Origin: JBOGEB01 sp050743125
GTDB taxonomy: Bacteria > Actinomycetota > Nitriliruptoria > Euzebyales > Egibacteraceae
Direction of reading: 5' to 3'
Assembly (NCBI GenBank): GCA_050743125.1
Contig: JBOGEB010000036.1
Location: forward strand, 1 to 28,159
DNA length: 28,159 nucleotides
In this document: piece by piece, positions 8,279 through 17,319 of the stretch
Numbering within the stretch: position 1 is the first letter of the stretch
Layout: every line of letters begins with the position of its first letter
The notes under the pieces: generated by a model
Seen by the model: the letters and a program-made list of their open reading frames with translations, nothing else
The model's database searches: none
What the model was told of the DNA's origin: nothing
Made by a program: the position numbers and the translations under genes

Positions 8279-8734
8279 CCTGCTCGATGGAAGGATGAGG
8301 CGTGCGTGTCCTATCTTGGATCCGAATAGTTGTATTTTGTTTGAGATGGGCAGAATGCAACTTCAAAGATGCAAGGTTCATGTTGTAGCGAGAGGAATAC
8401 TTTGGACACACCCTTGACAAAGCCCGAAGGGTGCCGCACTATGCGCTCTGCGGGGCGTTGAACGAAGGCGGGCTTGCGAATGCTATCTGATCTCAACAGC
8501 TCTCTACCAAGCGTTCCAACAGGAGTCGCAGGTGCAAAGCCCTTGGAGGAGGGCCACGATCTGCGCCGAAGGTTGGTAGCGCCGGCAGCAGCAGACTGTC
8601 CTACCAATCTTAGGCATGTTCGGCGTGCGCTAATCGAGCCTCCCCACGACCTTGCTCGGTCTGCTCGCTTCACAAAGTAGAGAGACCGGCGGAAGGGCCA
8701 ATTCATCCGCACCGCAGTCATCATCGGGGTCAAC
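8279..8734. promoter_or_regulatory. Divergent intergenic region and long leader of the polysaccharide operon
   Basis: These 456 bp separate the minus-strand hydrolase-like gene from the plus-strand polysaccharide genes and are visibly more AT-rich at 8310-8420 than the surroundings. I see no credible gene. The segment must hold the promoters of both divergent units. A hairpin with a 9-of-10-pair stem (aggttggtag at 8570-8579 with ctaccaatct at 8601-8610) lies in what would be the plus-strand leader. Its role is unknown. Confidence 0.5.
8414..8442 (+). promoter_or_regulatory. Candidate sigma70-type promoter for the polysaccharide operon
   Basis: A perfect TTGACA (8414-8419) is followed after 17 nt by CACTAT (8437-8442), a weak -10 matching three of six consensus positions. 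It points toward the glycosyltransferase at 8735 and would give a leader of about 285 nt. Confidence 0.35.
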
Positions 8735-9703
8735 GTGGAACGCTGCGCACCTGTATCGCCTGACTCGGAATCGTCCCGAGTTCGGTTTCAGGGTCTGCGG
8801 GATCATAGCTGCACTCCTGCGATCTCTGTGGTCGTCAGTCACTACCGATCGCCCGATGCTTTGCGACGGTGCCTGGAGTCACTGCGGCAGTCGCTCGCCG
8901 GGATCTTCCACGAGGTCTTCGTTTGTGATTCGGAGGCCGAGCCGGGCATGGGCCGGTTGATCGAAGCCGCTTTTCCTCAAGTTGCTTACCGGCCTTTTTC
9001 CCAGAACGTCGGCTACGCCAAGCTCGTCAACGTCGGACTGAGGGAGGCGCGCGGTGAGCTGCTCTTGATCCTTAATGCGGACACCCTGGTGCCGCCCGGA
9101 ACCGTGGAAGTGCTCGCTGGCCACCTTGCCGACCACCCCGACGTAGGCATGGTCGGCCCCCGGCTCGTGTATCCGGACGGAGTTCACCAGCCGTCGGCGT
9201 TCCGCTTCTACCGTCCCTTCACCATCGCCGCGAGACGCACGGCGCTCGGCAGGACGGCTGCGGGCCGTCGGGAGATGAACCGCTTTCTGCTCAAGGACGT
9301 GATTGGGGAATTCCTGGATGAGCTACCGGTCGTCTCCGTGGACTGGCTGATGGCGTCAGCCCTGCTCGTACGAAAGGCGGCGGCCGACAGCGTGGGGCCG
9401 CTCGACGAGCGGTTCTTCATGTACTTCGAAGACGTGGACTGGTGTCGCCGATTCTGGGCGCAGGGCTGGAAGGTTGCGTGGGTCCCTACCGCCCGTGTCG
9501 TGCATGCCCACGGGCAGGCCTCGAAGAAGCAGGGCGGCGGCATTGCCGCGCTAGTGCGCAATCCCTATGCCCGCGCCCACCTGCTCTCAGCGACGAAATA
9601 TTTTTCTAAACACGGCTTGAGGCCTGACCTGTGGCGGTCTACATGTTCCCCTGCGGAGCCTATCCGACATCCACTTAGCACAAATAGTCGAATTGTACAC
9701 TGA
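8735..9703 (+). CDS. GT2-family glycosyltransferase (rhamnosyltransferase-like)
   Basis: This is a GT-A fold inverting glycosyltransferase that would transfer a sugar from a nucleotide donor to a lipid-linked glycan at the inner face of the membrane. ISVVVSHYRSPDALRRCLES opens the nucleotide-binding domain at about residue 30. LLLILNADTLVPPG (D116) is the metal-binding DxD-like site. FFMYFEDVDWCRRFWAQGWK with VPTARVVHAHG is the acceptor/catalytic block typical of WbbL-like rhamnosyltransferases. There is no membrane helix. The start is a GTG with a poor ribosome binding site, and an internal start closer to ISVVV is possible. It is the first gene of the long plus-strand run, ending 6 nt before the Wzz-like gene. 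Confidence 0.85.
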   Translation: MERCAPVSPDSESSRVRFQGLRDHSCTPAISVVVSHYRSPDALRRCLESLRQSLAGIFHEVFVCDSEAEPGMGRLIEAAFPQVAYRPFSQNVGYAKLVNVGLREARGELLLILNADTLVPPGTVEVLAGHLADHPDVGMVGPRLVYPDGVHQPSAFRFYRPFTIAARRTALGRTAAGRREMNRFLLKDVIGEFLDELPVVSVDWLMASALLVRKAAADSVGPLDERFFMYFEDVDWCRRFWAQGWKVAWVPTARVVHAHGQASKKQGGGIAALVRNPYARAHLLSATKYFSKHGLRPDLWRSTCSPAEPIRHPLSTNSRIVH

Positions 9704-9709
9704 TATGAA

Positions 9710-10756
9710 ATGATTCAATTTCTCCGTCTACTCCGCCTGCTCTGGAAACATCCCTTGCAGGTTGTCCTATCCGCGATTTTGGCAGCAGGGATCGGGATTG
9801 CCTTCGGATTCGCAAGGCCGCTCAGCTACAGCAGCTCGGGCCAGGTGATGATCCCCACGAGCGACGTCGTGGCTAGGGGCAGCTCGGCCAAGCCCGAGAC
9901 CTCTGTGTTGTCAATAAAGCTCAATCAGTACATCAATAACCAGCTTCAAGACGACGTGAAGAAAAAGCTGGACACCAGGGCCGGTGAACTCCAATCGCTC
10001 TTAGCCTCAAAGGAGCGCAATCCCCTCTTCTACACTTTGACCGCAACCGCAAAAAATCCCGCTGTGGCCCAGAGTGCAGTCGAGATTTCGGCGACCGCGC
10101 TGATCGAGAAGTTCCATGCCCTCAGCAAAGAGCAAGTAGATCAGCTTACTGCGGAGGTAGCGAAGCGGCTGGAGCCGCTGCGACAGCAAGAATCCCCGCT
10201 CAAGGCGTCCGAAATCGCCAAGCAGGCCGAGCTTGACCTCCTTCAGGCGCAGATTCGCAACCTTGAGGGCAGTCTTGCCGCTGCCAGGGAGACGGTCTCA
10301 AGAGCGCAGATTACCGGGAACTTCGCGTCCGCTACAACGGCCGGGAAGGTGGTCACAACTCTTCAGGACCAAATCAACGGGGTCGCCGCTCAAGTACCAC
10401 CCAGACAGACCGAACTCGACCAGATCCGGACGCAGCTTGGGCAGATCGACGCCCAGCGCGAGGGGCTTGAGGAGCTGATCCGCCAAGCAAACGACGTCTA
10501 TCTGACCTCTTTTGTGACCGCAGTGGTGTCAATCCCTCCAAGCAGTCCAAGCACAGGGATGAAGCTGCGCATGGCCCAAATCCTCGGCCTTGAGGTCGTA
10601 GTGGCGGTGGTTGTGGCTTGTGCCGTGATCGTTCGGCTGGACCGGACCCAGGTAGCTGCAATGCTGCGGCGGCGCTCCCCTACGGGTACAGACACGGTTG
10701 CGCTGCAGGATGTCGGGACGGACGGCGGGGGACCCTCCAACTGGGGTGGAGCATGA
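9710..10756 (+). CDS. Wzz-like polysaccharide chain-length determinant
   Basis: The arrangement is that of a polysaccharide co-polymerase. A short cytoplasmic start is followed by a first membrane helix (VVLSAILAAGIGIAFGFA, ~18-35), a large extracytoplasmic region rich in coiled coil (~130-260, with repeated KQAELDLLQAQIRNLEGSL-type heptads), and a second helix near the C-terminus (ILGLEVVVAVVVACAVIV, ~290-307). The tail lacks Walker motifs, so it is not a fused BY-kinase. It would regulate glycan chain length together with the polymerase at 20638. The 3' end overlaps the next start (ATGA), so it is translationally coupled to PDE A. Sequence alone does not name the polymer. Confidence 0.75.
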   Translation: MIQFLRLLRLLWKHPLQVVLSAILAAGIGIAFGFARPLSYSSSGQVMIPTSDVVARGSSAKPETSVLSIKLNQYINNQLQDDVKKKLDTRAGELQSLLASKERNPLFYTLTATAKNPAVAQSAVEISATALIEKFHALSKEQVDQLTAEVAKRLEPLRQQESPLKASEIAKQAELDLLQAQIRNLEGSLAAARETVSRAQITGNFASATTAGKVVTTLQDQINGVAAQVPPRQTELDQIRTQLGQIDAQREGLEELIRQANDVYLTSFVTAVVSIPPSSPSTGMKLRMAQILGLEVVVAVVVACAVIVRLDRTQVAAMLRRRSPTGTDTVALQDVGTDGGGPSNWGGA

Positions 10757-12366
10757 GGCGGCTTGTGATCCTGGGATTGGACGGCGCCACCTTCGACCTT
10801 ATGAGTCCGTGGGCCGAGCAAGGACGGCTACCCACCTTCGCCAGGCTGCTTGACGAAGGGGCATGGGGAGCACTGCGGTCGGTGCCCAACATGAACACGG
10901 CGCCGGCCTGGACGACCTTCATGTGCGGGAAGAATCCGGGGAAGCACGGGGTCTTCTGGTTCGCCGAAGAAGGGGAAGGAGCCGGCACGGTCCGGTTCGT
11001 CAACGCCGCCGATCGACGAGCGACCAGCATCTGGCGCCTGCTGTCGGATGGGGGACGGGAGGTGGCGGCGGTTAACGTGCCACTCACCTATCCGGCCGAG
11101 ACCGTGAACGGTGTGCTTCTCGCCGGTTTCGATGCACCCTCGACGGTGAGCCCAGGCTTTTGCTATCCACCCGGGCTCATCGACGAGCTGCAGCGCAGCT
11201 GCGGACGGTACGACCTGCACGCCGCGGTAGCGCACCACGCGTCCGCAGGACGCCACGAGCTGGTCGTACGGGAGGCGCTGGACGCTGAGGAGACGAGAGT
11301 CCGCGCCGCGGTGCACCTCATGAAAACGTGCTCATGGGAAGTCTTCATGTACATGATCAAGTCGACCGATCAGGTGGCGCACTATTCGTGGGAGTACGGC
11401 TCGACCTCCCAGCGCTGGCTCCAGCCGGTCTACGAGTACGCCGATGCCGTGGCGGCCAGGTTCCTCGATGCCGCCGGTCCCGACTGCGGGATTCTCGTCA
11501 TGTCCGACCACGGGATGGGCTGGCGCCAGCCGGCGGCTGAGTATCTGAGCGAGATCCTCTCGCAGCTTGGCTATGCGAAGCGCTCAAGGTCTGACGCGGG
11601 GAGCGCAACCTGGCGCACCTTCCGTCTGGCCAAGCGGCTGGGCTCCCGGGCTAAAGGAATGCTCAAACGGACTCTGCCCGGCGCCTACCGCCGGTTTGCC
11701 TATCAGGTCCGGTTCGGTGGCATCGACTGGTCGGGCACCCGAGCCTACTGCGACAACACAAGAAGTTGCCTCTGGGTGAACCTGCGCGGGCGTAATCCCA
11801 ATGGGATCGTTGCGCCCGAGGAGTACGACGGCCTGATCGAGGAGCTGCGCGAGGTATTGCTCGGCCTCGTGGACGCCGAAACCGGCGAGCCGGTGGTAGA
11901 GGCCGCCTGGACGCCGGAGGAGATCTATTCGGGGCCGTACACGAAGCAGAGTCCGGATCTCCAGATCGACTGGCGCTACGACCGGCCAGTGCACGGCCTC
12001 GTGTACAAGGGTCGGCTTGGCGAGGCCCGCTCCGCAACCGCTGCCCGCGGGTTCATGCACACACTCAGCGGCGCGCACCGCCGCGACGGAGTCCTGATCT
12101 TGCAGGGTCCGCAGTTCGCCCGGGCCGGCAAGCTTGAGGGGTCGGGGCTTGAGGACATCGCCCCCACGATCCTGCACCTGGCTGGCCTGCCGGTGCCCGA
12201 CGACATGGACGGCAGGGTGCTGCTCGAGGCGCTGGCTGAGCCGTATGCCTCCGCCCCGGTGGTTCGGACCGGCCCGACGCAGGCCGAGGAAGCTGCCCAG
12301 AGCGTGTACACGGAGCAGGAGGCGGCCGACTTGGAGGAGCGTCTTCGCTCCCTCGGGTACCTGTAG
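10753..12366 (+). CDS. Alkaline-phosphatase-superfamily phosphodiesterase, paralogue A
   Basis: A 537-aa member of the type I phosphodiesterase/nucleotide pyrophosphatase family. Metal and active-site residues are in place: D10 (ILGLDGATFD), nucleophile position T49 (NTAPAW, aligned with the TKTFPN of NPP enzymes), the GKNPGKHG loop, D206 and H210 (STDQVAHYSW), D252 and H253 (MSDHGMG), and the distal His in GAHRRDG. No signal peptide or membrane helix is present, so it should be cytoplasmic. Residues ~280-320 form a basic insert. The C-terminus is the shared tail (YTEQEAADLEERLRSLGYL). The start was set at ATG 10753 because it overlaps the Wzz TGA; the longer frame upstream lies inside wzz. 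It is likely to act on a phosphodiester or phosphomonoester in glycan synthesis, substrate unknown. It most resembles paralogue D. Confidence 0.85.
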   Translation: MRRLVILGLDGATFDLMSPWAEQGRLPTFARLLDEGAWGALRSVPNMNTAPAWTTFMCGKNPGKHGVFWFAEEGEGAGTVRFVNAADRRATSIWRLLSDGGREVAAVNVPLTYPAETVNGVLLAGFDAPSTVSPGFCYPPGLIDELQRSCGRYDLHAAVAHHASAGRHELVVREALDAEETRVRAAVHLMKTCSWEVFMYMIKSTDQVAHYSWEYGSTSQRWLQPVYEYADAVAARFLDAAGPDCGILVMSDHGMGWRQPAAEYLSEILSQLGYAKRSRSDAGSATWRTFRLAKRLGSRAKGMLKRTLPGAYRRFAYQVRFGGIDWSGTRAYCDNTRSCLWVNLRGRNPNGIVAPEEYDGLIEELREVLLGLVDAETGEPVVEAAWTPEEIYSGPYTKQSPDLQIDWRYDRPVHGLVYKGRLGEARSATAARGFMHTLSGAHRRDGVLILQGPQFARAGKLEGSGLEDIAPTILHLAGLPVPDDMDGRVLLEALAEPYASAPVVRTGPTQAEEAAQSVYTEQEAADLEERLRSLGYL

Positions 12367-12375
12367 GAGCATGCG

Positions 12376-14019
12376 ATGGTGAGCAGACCTTTCCCCAAAG
12401 TGGTGTGCATTGGCCTGGACGGCGCAACCTTTGACGTCATTGATCCCCTCATCGCCCAGGGGCGGCTGCCAACGCTGGCCAAGCTGATCTCGTCGGGGGT
12501 CCGCGCACGGCTGGCCTCCGTCGTTCCCCCGCTGTCGGCGCCCGCTTGGACCTCCTTTATGACCGGGGTCAACCCTGGACAGCACGGCGTCTTCCACTTC
12601 CGGGCGATGGAGGAGAGCGGTGTCGGGGAGCGCATGGTGGGGTCGTGGGCCTACCGCGGGCGGACCATCTTCGACTATGCCTCGGCGGCGGGGCTGCGCG
12701 TGGTCTCTTTTCGGGTTCCCATGACCTATCCAGCCTGGTCGGTGAACGGTGTCATGGTGTCCGGCTTCCCGACCCCCGACCCTCGCACGACCTTCTCCGA
12801 GCCGCCAGAGGTGGGTCGGCGCATCGGCCCGCTGCTGAAGCTCAGCCCCGCGCGGAGCATGGTGGCAAGCGTAGAGGCGCAGGCGGAGAATTTCTCCTAC
12901 TACCTCGAGCGCTCGACCGCCGCCCTCGTGCAGCTGCTCGAAGCGGGCGACGTGGAACTGTTCTGCTACGTGAACAGCATCACGGACTGGGTCGCCCACA
13001 AATTCTGGAGGTACTCCGACCCGGGCGCGCCCGGCTACGAGCCGTATGCCTACGAGGGCGGCACGCTGGTGGAGTCGTTCTACGAGAAGAGCGACGCCTC
13101 CCTGGGGGCGATCCTCGACGCCGCGCCTGACGACGCCCTCGTCATCATCCTGTCCGACCACGGCACGGGGCGCCGCTCGGAGCTGCGCTTCGACACCAGC
13201 GCCTGGCTTTCCGACCTTGGGTTGCTCGCCCGAGCACCCCGCCGGCAGGGCCGGAAGGCTGCCTCCTTGATCGTCGAGTGGATCAAGGACGTCGCCCCCA
13301 AGAAGTACTGGCTCTGGCGCCACGCCCCCACGGCGGTCCGCCGGACAGTCGGGGCGCTGGGCGCCCAGGGCGACACGGTCGACTGGGCCGCTTCGAGGGC
13401 CTACCGGGTCCGCGTCGACCACCACGTCGAGGGGGTCAACGTCAACCTTGCTGGAAGGGGGCCACACGGCTGGGTCCCCGAAGCCGAGTTCGAAGCGATC
13501 CGGGATCAAGTGGTTGAGGCCGCGCGCGAGCTGGTCGATCCGGCCACGGGCGCCAAGGTGGTGGAAGGGGCCTACCGTCGGGAGGAGCTCTACCGAGGAG
13601 ACCACGCCCACCTCGCTCCCGATGTCGTGCTGATCCTCAACCCGACGTACGAGTTCGGGCCCTCCACGGACCAGCGGGCGTTCAGCCGCGTGGCTGAGTC
13701 GCGGCTCCGGCGATCGAGCGCCACCCACCGGCCCGACGGCATCCTCACCATCACCGGACCCGGGACGCGCGAGGGGGTCGACCTTGGGCATGCCAGCCTC
13801 CTCGACGTGCCGGCAACCATCATGTGGGCACTAGGGATGGACGTTCCCCAGGACATGGACGGACGCGTGCTGACCGAGGCGTTCGATGACAGCGTCACTG
13901 CCTCCCACGCGGTCCGCCGAGGCGCCGGCCGGTTGCAGGAGGCCGAAGCCGCGGGCGGCTACTCGGCCGAAGAGGAAGAGCAGCTAGCCGCTCACCTCGA
14001 GGAGTTGGGGTATCTCTGA
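12376..14019 (+). CDS. Alkaline-phosphatase-superfamily phosphodiesterase, paralogue B
   Basis: A 547-aa protein of the same family. Active-site positions: D15, nucleophile S54 (LSAPAW), D204 and H208 (ITDWVAHKFW), D261 and H262 (LSDHGTG), and the distal His in SATHRPDG. It is cytoplasmic by sequence, with a ~45-residue basic insert after the SDH motif containing a KKYWLWRHAP stretch. It ends in the shared tail (YSAEEEEQLAAHLEELGYL). An AGGAG at 12365-12369 lies 6 nt ahead of the ATG, giving a well-placed ribosome binding site. It is very similar to paralogue C throughout (for example both share APGYEPY, EGGTL and ESFYE), so B and C are a tandem duplication. Its stop overlaps the start of C (TGATG). 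Confidence 0.85.
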   Translation: MVSRPFPKVVCIGLDGATFDVIDPLIAQGRLPTLAKLISSGVRARLASVVPPLSAPAWTSFMTGVNPGQHGVFHFRAMEESGVGERMVGSWAYRGRTIFDYASAAGLRVVSFRVPMTYPAWSVNGVMVSGFPTPDPRTTFSEPPEVGRRIGPLLKLSPARSMVASVEAQAENFSYYLERSTAALVQLLEAGDVELFCYVNSITDWVAHKFWRYSDPGAPGYEPYAYEGGTLVESFYEKSDASLGAILDAAPDDALVIILSDHGTGRRSELRFDTSAWLSDLGLLARAPRRQGRKAASLIVEWIKDVAPKKYWLWRHAPTAVRRTVGALGAQGDTVDWAASRAYRVRVDHHVEGVNVNLAGRGPHGWVPEAEFEAIRDQVVEAARELVDPATGAKVVEGAYRREELYRGDHAHLAPDVVLILNPTYEFGPSTDQRAFSRVAESRLRRSSATHRPDGILTITGPGTREGVDLGHASLLDVPATIMWALGMDVPQDMDGRVLTEAFDDSVTASHAVRRGAGRLQEAEAAGGYSAEEEEQLAAHLEELGYL

Positions 14020-15698
14020 TGACCACAGAAAGGCCCAGCAAGCATGCGCCGTTCTCGAAGGTCGTATGTCTAGGCCTGGACGGTGCGACCTTCGACGTCA
14101 TCGACCCCATGGTGGCGCAGGGCCGCCTTCCCATCCTGGCTAAGCTGCTCTCGGCAGGAGCACGGGCTCCGCTGGCTTCCACCATCCCGCCGCTGTCGGC
14201 ACCCGCTTGGGTCTCGTTCATGACCGGGCTCAATCCCGGCCAGCACGGCGTCTTCCACTTCCGGGCCATGGAACGCGGCGCGCTGAGCGCAGGGCTCGTC
14301 GGTTCATGGGCGTACCGTGGAAGGACCATATTCGACCACGCCTCCCGGGCGGGGCTCAAGGTCGTCGCTTTCGGCGTGCCGATGACGTACCCACCCTGGC
14401 CCGTGAACGGGGTCATGGTCTCCGGCTTCCCTACGCCTGATACCCGCGTGACCTATTCGGAGCCCGCGGAGGTGGGCCGGCACATTGGGTCGCTGCTCAA
14501 GCTGAGTCCGGTCAGCGGTGTAGTGGCCGGAGTGGAGGCCCTCAAGGACAACTTCGAGCACTACCTGGCGCGGTCGACCGAGGCCCTCGTGCATCTGCTC
14601 GAGGGTCAGGAGGTGGACTTGTTCTGCCACGTCAACAGCGTCACCGATTGGGCTGCTCACAAGTTCTGGAAGTACTCGGACCCTGCCGCGCCGGGCTACG
14701 AGCCCTATCCCGTCGAGGGAGGAACCCTCCTCGAATCCTTTTACGAGCAGACCGACACGTCACTCTCGGCCATCCTCGATGCGATCCCGAGCGACGCGCT
14801 GGTGGTGATCCTGTCCGACCACGGCACCGGCCCCCGCTCGCAGCTGCGCTTCAGCACGAATGCCTGGCTGGCCAGCCTTGGGCTTTTTATTCCGACTCCC
14901 GGCCAGCGCGGTCGCACCCTGGCCTCGGCCGCGCTGGAGCAGCTGAGGGCCCGCGTGCCAGGCAAAACGGCGCTGAAGCAATGGGTGTGGCGCAAGGCTC
15001 CGGCCCTGCGGCAGCTCATGCGGAGATCCGCAGGCGCGCTGACTGCCTACGGCGGGGCAATCGACTGGGGCCGAACCAATGCCTACCGGGTGAGCCTTCA
15101 CGACCACGTAGAAGGCGTGAAGGTCAACCTCGCGGGCCGGGAGCCCGCCGGCTCGGTGCAGCCATCCGACTACGAGTCGGTGCGCGACCGGGTCCTCGAG
15201 GCTGCGGGGCAGTTGATCGACCCGTCGACCGGGACCAACGTGATCGAGGCGGCCTATCGCCGGGAGGAGCTGTACGTGGGAGACCACGCGCACCTCGCCC
15301 CTGACATCGTCCTGATCTTGAACTCCGCCTATGAGTTCGCGCCGGGAACCGAGCGGCGAATGTTTACTCGGGTGGCGGTCTCCCGACTCGGGCGGTCGAG
15401 CGCCACCCACCGGCCCGACGGCATCCTCGTCATGGCCGGTCCTGGCGTGCGCGAGGGGTACGAGCTGTCACGGGCGAACCTGGTGGACGTGCCGGCCACC
15501 ATTCTGTGGGCTCTCGGCCTGGAAGTTCCCCAGGAGATGGACGGCCAGGTACTCACCGAGGTGTTCGACGGGACGCTCGTCACGGATCACCCAGTGCGGC
15601 GAGGTGGGACGTCGGCGCAGGCCGTCGACCAGGGCGTGTACTCCGCGCAGGAGGAGGCGCAGTTGGCGGCCCACCTCAACGATCTGGGATACCTGTGA
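14019..15698 (+). CDS. Alkaline-phosphatase-superfamily phosphodiesterase, paralogue C
   Basis: A 559-aa near-twin of paralogue B. Active-site positions: D21, nucleophile S60 (LSAPAW), D210 and H214 (VTDWAAHKFW), D267 and H268 (LSDHGTG), and SATHRPDG. The residue after AW is Val here rather than Thr or Ser, which supports S60 as the nucleophile position. There is no signal peptide. The insert after the SDH motif differs most from B, with QLRARVPGKTALKQWVW and APALRQLMRR. The tail is YSAQEEAQLAAHLNDLGYL. The start overlaps the stop of B by one base, so it is probably co-translated. Both copies keep every catalytic residue, which suggests two active enzymes with different specificity rather than one decaying duplicate. 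Confidence 0.85.
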   Translation: MTTERPSKHAPFSKVVCLGLDGATFDVIDPMVAQGRLPILAKLLSAGARAPLASTIPPLSAPAWVSFMTGLNPGQHGVFHFRAMERGALSAGLVGSWAYRGRTIFDHASRAGLKVVAFGVPMTYPPWPVNGVMVSGFPTPDTRVTYSEPAEVGRHIGSLLKLSPVSGVVAGVEALKDNFEHYLARSTEALVHLLEGQEVDLFCHVNSVTDWAAHKFWKYSDPAAPGYEPYPVEGGTLLESFYEQTDTSLSAILDAIPSDALVVILSDHGTGPRSQLRFSTNAWLASLGLFIPTPGQRGRTLASAALEQLRARVPGKTALKQWVWRKAPALRQLMRRSAGALTAYGGAIDWGRTNAYRVSLHDHVEGVKVNLAGREPAGSVQPSDYESVRDRVLEAAGQLIDPSTGTNVIEAAYRREELYVGDHAHLAPDIVLILNSAYEFAPGTERRMFTRVAVSRLGRSSATHRPDGILVMAGPGVREGYELSRANLVDVPATILWALGLEVPQEMDGQVLTEVFDGTLVTDHPVRRGGTSAQAVDQGVYSAQEEAQLAAHLNDLGYL

Positions 15699-15711
15699 AG
15701 GGAGTTGGAAG

Positions 15712-17319
15712 GTGGTGAGCCGGCGTCGGCGAGCGTGGCTTCGGATGCGCACTTCGGATGAGCGCGTGCGTCGTACAGCCGTCGAAGGGCCACGCACCGA
15801 CCTCAGTGAGCCCGACGATCCGGGGCAGTACCGAGACGAGGTACTCGGCGTCAGCGGGGACGGTGGGCTCAACCTCGTTGGGGCGGCGTTCAACAATGCC
15901 ATGCGCTTCGCTATCACCTTTCTTCTCGCACGCCTGCTGGGCAGCGATGGCGTGGGGCTCTACTTTCAGGCGCTCGCGTTTCTGGCCGTACTCGACCTCC
16001 TGTCCCTGAGCGGGTTCCGCGGCGCGCTCACCCGGTTCGTAGCCGTTCACCGGGCCGATCACGATCCCGGATCCCTGCGCGGGACCCTGCACCTCGGCCT
16101 GGCCATATCCATCGGAGCAGCCGCAGTCCTCGGCGCGGCGCTGTTCGCTCTCGCGCCGGTCCTGGCGCAGAGCGCCTTCCACGATCCAAGGCTGACGGTC
16201 CCACTCAGGCTGGTGGCCGTGGCGCTGCCGCCCACGGTGTTCACCGACGCTGCTCTTGCGGCGACGGTGGGTTTCAAGACGATGCGCGGCTATGTCCTGA
16301 TCGGCCTCGTGTTCGAGCCGGCCTTCCGGATACTGCTCACGGTGGCGCTGCTGGCGGCAGGGCGTGGCCTTGAGGGCGCGATGGAGGCCCTCGTCGTCAC
16401 CAACGTGATTGCCGCGATACTGGCCGGTCTAGCGTTGAGGCGCCTGGTGGGACCGCCGACAGCCCCGGCGCAGTACCAGTGGCGGGAGCTGTTTGCCTTC
16501 TCGACCGTGAGCTGGGTGGCGAAGCTCGCCTCGATTGGGCTGCTCTGGGTGGACACGATCCTGCTCGGCCTCTACCGGTCGGCTTCCGAGGTGGGCGTGT
16601 ACCACGTGGCCACACGTGTCGTGCTGATGACCACGATCCTCATGCAACCCCTCAACACCGCCTTCGCCCCACGAATCGCGGAACTCTACTGGCGCGGGCA
16701 GCGGGAGAGCTTGAACAGGATGTACCACGTCGTCACTGGCTGGATCCTGCGGCTAGCCCTCCCTGCCTTCGTGACGCTGATCGTGTTTCCCCGCGAGCTT
16801 CTGTCCATCTTCGGCCGTGACTTTCAGGCAGGAGCTACGGTCACGGTGCTGCTGGCCGTCGGACAGCTGTTCGACGTGGCGACGGGACCCTGTGGCTCCA
16901 TGCTCGTCATGTCCGGCCGTCCCCGGCTGACCATGATCGGCAACATCGCCGGACTCGGGCTCAACGTGGGGCTGAACCTGTGGCTGATCCCGCGTTACGG
17001 GATCGTGGGCGCCGGGGTGGCGTGGGCCGTGTCGCTCGTCGTCGTCAACGTGACGCGGGTCGTCCTGGTGTGGCTGACCATGCGGATGGTCCCCTTCGAC
17101 CGTGACCTCGCCAAGGCGCTGGCGGCCACTGTCGGGGCGTTGGCGGTGGCGCTGGCCGTGCGCCATGCGGCGGAAGGGCTGGTCGCTCTGGGCGTTGGCG
17201 TCGCCGCGCTCGGCGTCGTCTACGTCGGAGTCGTCGTCGCGCTCGGCATCAGCACCGAGGACCGGCTGGTGCTTGGCACGCTCAAGAGCCGGCTGCGTCT
17301 GAGTCTGAGGAGTGCCTGA
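15712..17319 (+). CDS. Wzx-like polysaccharide flippase
   Basis: A 535-aa polytopic membrane protein of the MOP (polysaccharide transporter) superfamily. It has a cytoplasmic Arg-rich N-terminus of ~50 residues, then about 12-14 hydrophobic helices starting at GLNLVGAAFNNAMRFAITFL. Family features include RLLGSDGVGLYFQAL early, LLWVDTILLGLYRSASEVGV at the mid-protein repeat, FAPRIAELYW, and IPRYGIVGAGVAWAVS late. It would flip the undecaprenyl-linked repeat unit to the outer face. I chose GTG 15712 because GGGAG lies about 7 nt upstream, just after the PDE C stop; the open frame extends upstream only inside PDE C. Its TGA overlaps the ATG of the 39-codon mini-ORF. Confidence 0.85.
   Translation: MVSRRRRAWLRMRTSDERVRRTAVEGPRTDLSEPDDPGQYRDEVLGVSGDGGLNLVGAAFNNAMRFAITFLLARLLGSDGVGLYFQALAFLAVLDLLSLSGFRGALTRFVAVHRADHDPGSLRGTLHLGLAISIGAAAVLGAALFALAPVLAQSAFHDPRLTVPLRLVAVALPPTVFTDAALAATVGFKTMRGYVLIGLVFEPAFRILLTVALLAAGRGLEGAMEALVVTNVIAAILAGLALRRLVGPPTAPAQYQWRELFAFSTVSWVAKLASIGLLWVDTILLGLYRSASEVGVYHVATRVVLMTTILMQPLNTAFAPRIAELYWRGQRESLNRMYHVVTGWILRLALPAFVTLIVFPRELLSIFGRDFQAGATVTVLLAVGQLFDVATGPCGSMLVMSGRPRLTMIGNIAGLGLNVGLNLWLIPRYGIVGAGVAWAVSLVVVNVTRVVLVWLTMRMVPFDRDLAKALAATVGALAVALAVRHAAEGLVALGVGVAALGVVYVGVVVALGISTEDRLVLGTLKSRLRLSLRSA

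Noticed and set aside
8311..8733. 140-aa minus-strand open frame in the divergent intergenic region
   Set aside because: It has no recognisable domain, an unlikely composition, and would occupy the only space for the promoters of both divergent units.
10618..10752. N-terminal extension of PDE A
   Set aside because: It is encoded within the 3' end of the Wzz-like gene and has no protein-like character. The ATG at 10753 overlaps the Wzz stop and begins the conserved first strand.
11584..13791. 735-aa minus-strand open frame
   Set aside because: It lies opposite the well-supported phosphodiesterase genes A and B, has low-complexity, His/Arg/Pro-rich composition and no recognisable domain. It is a high-GC shadow frame.
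15331..15711. N-terminal extension of the flippase
   Set aside because: It reads through PDE C in another frame with Arg/Pro-rich sequence. GTG 15712 has a ribosome binding site and lies just after the PDE C stop.
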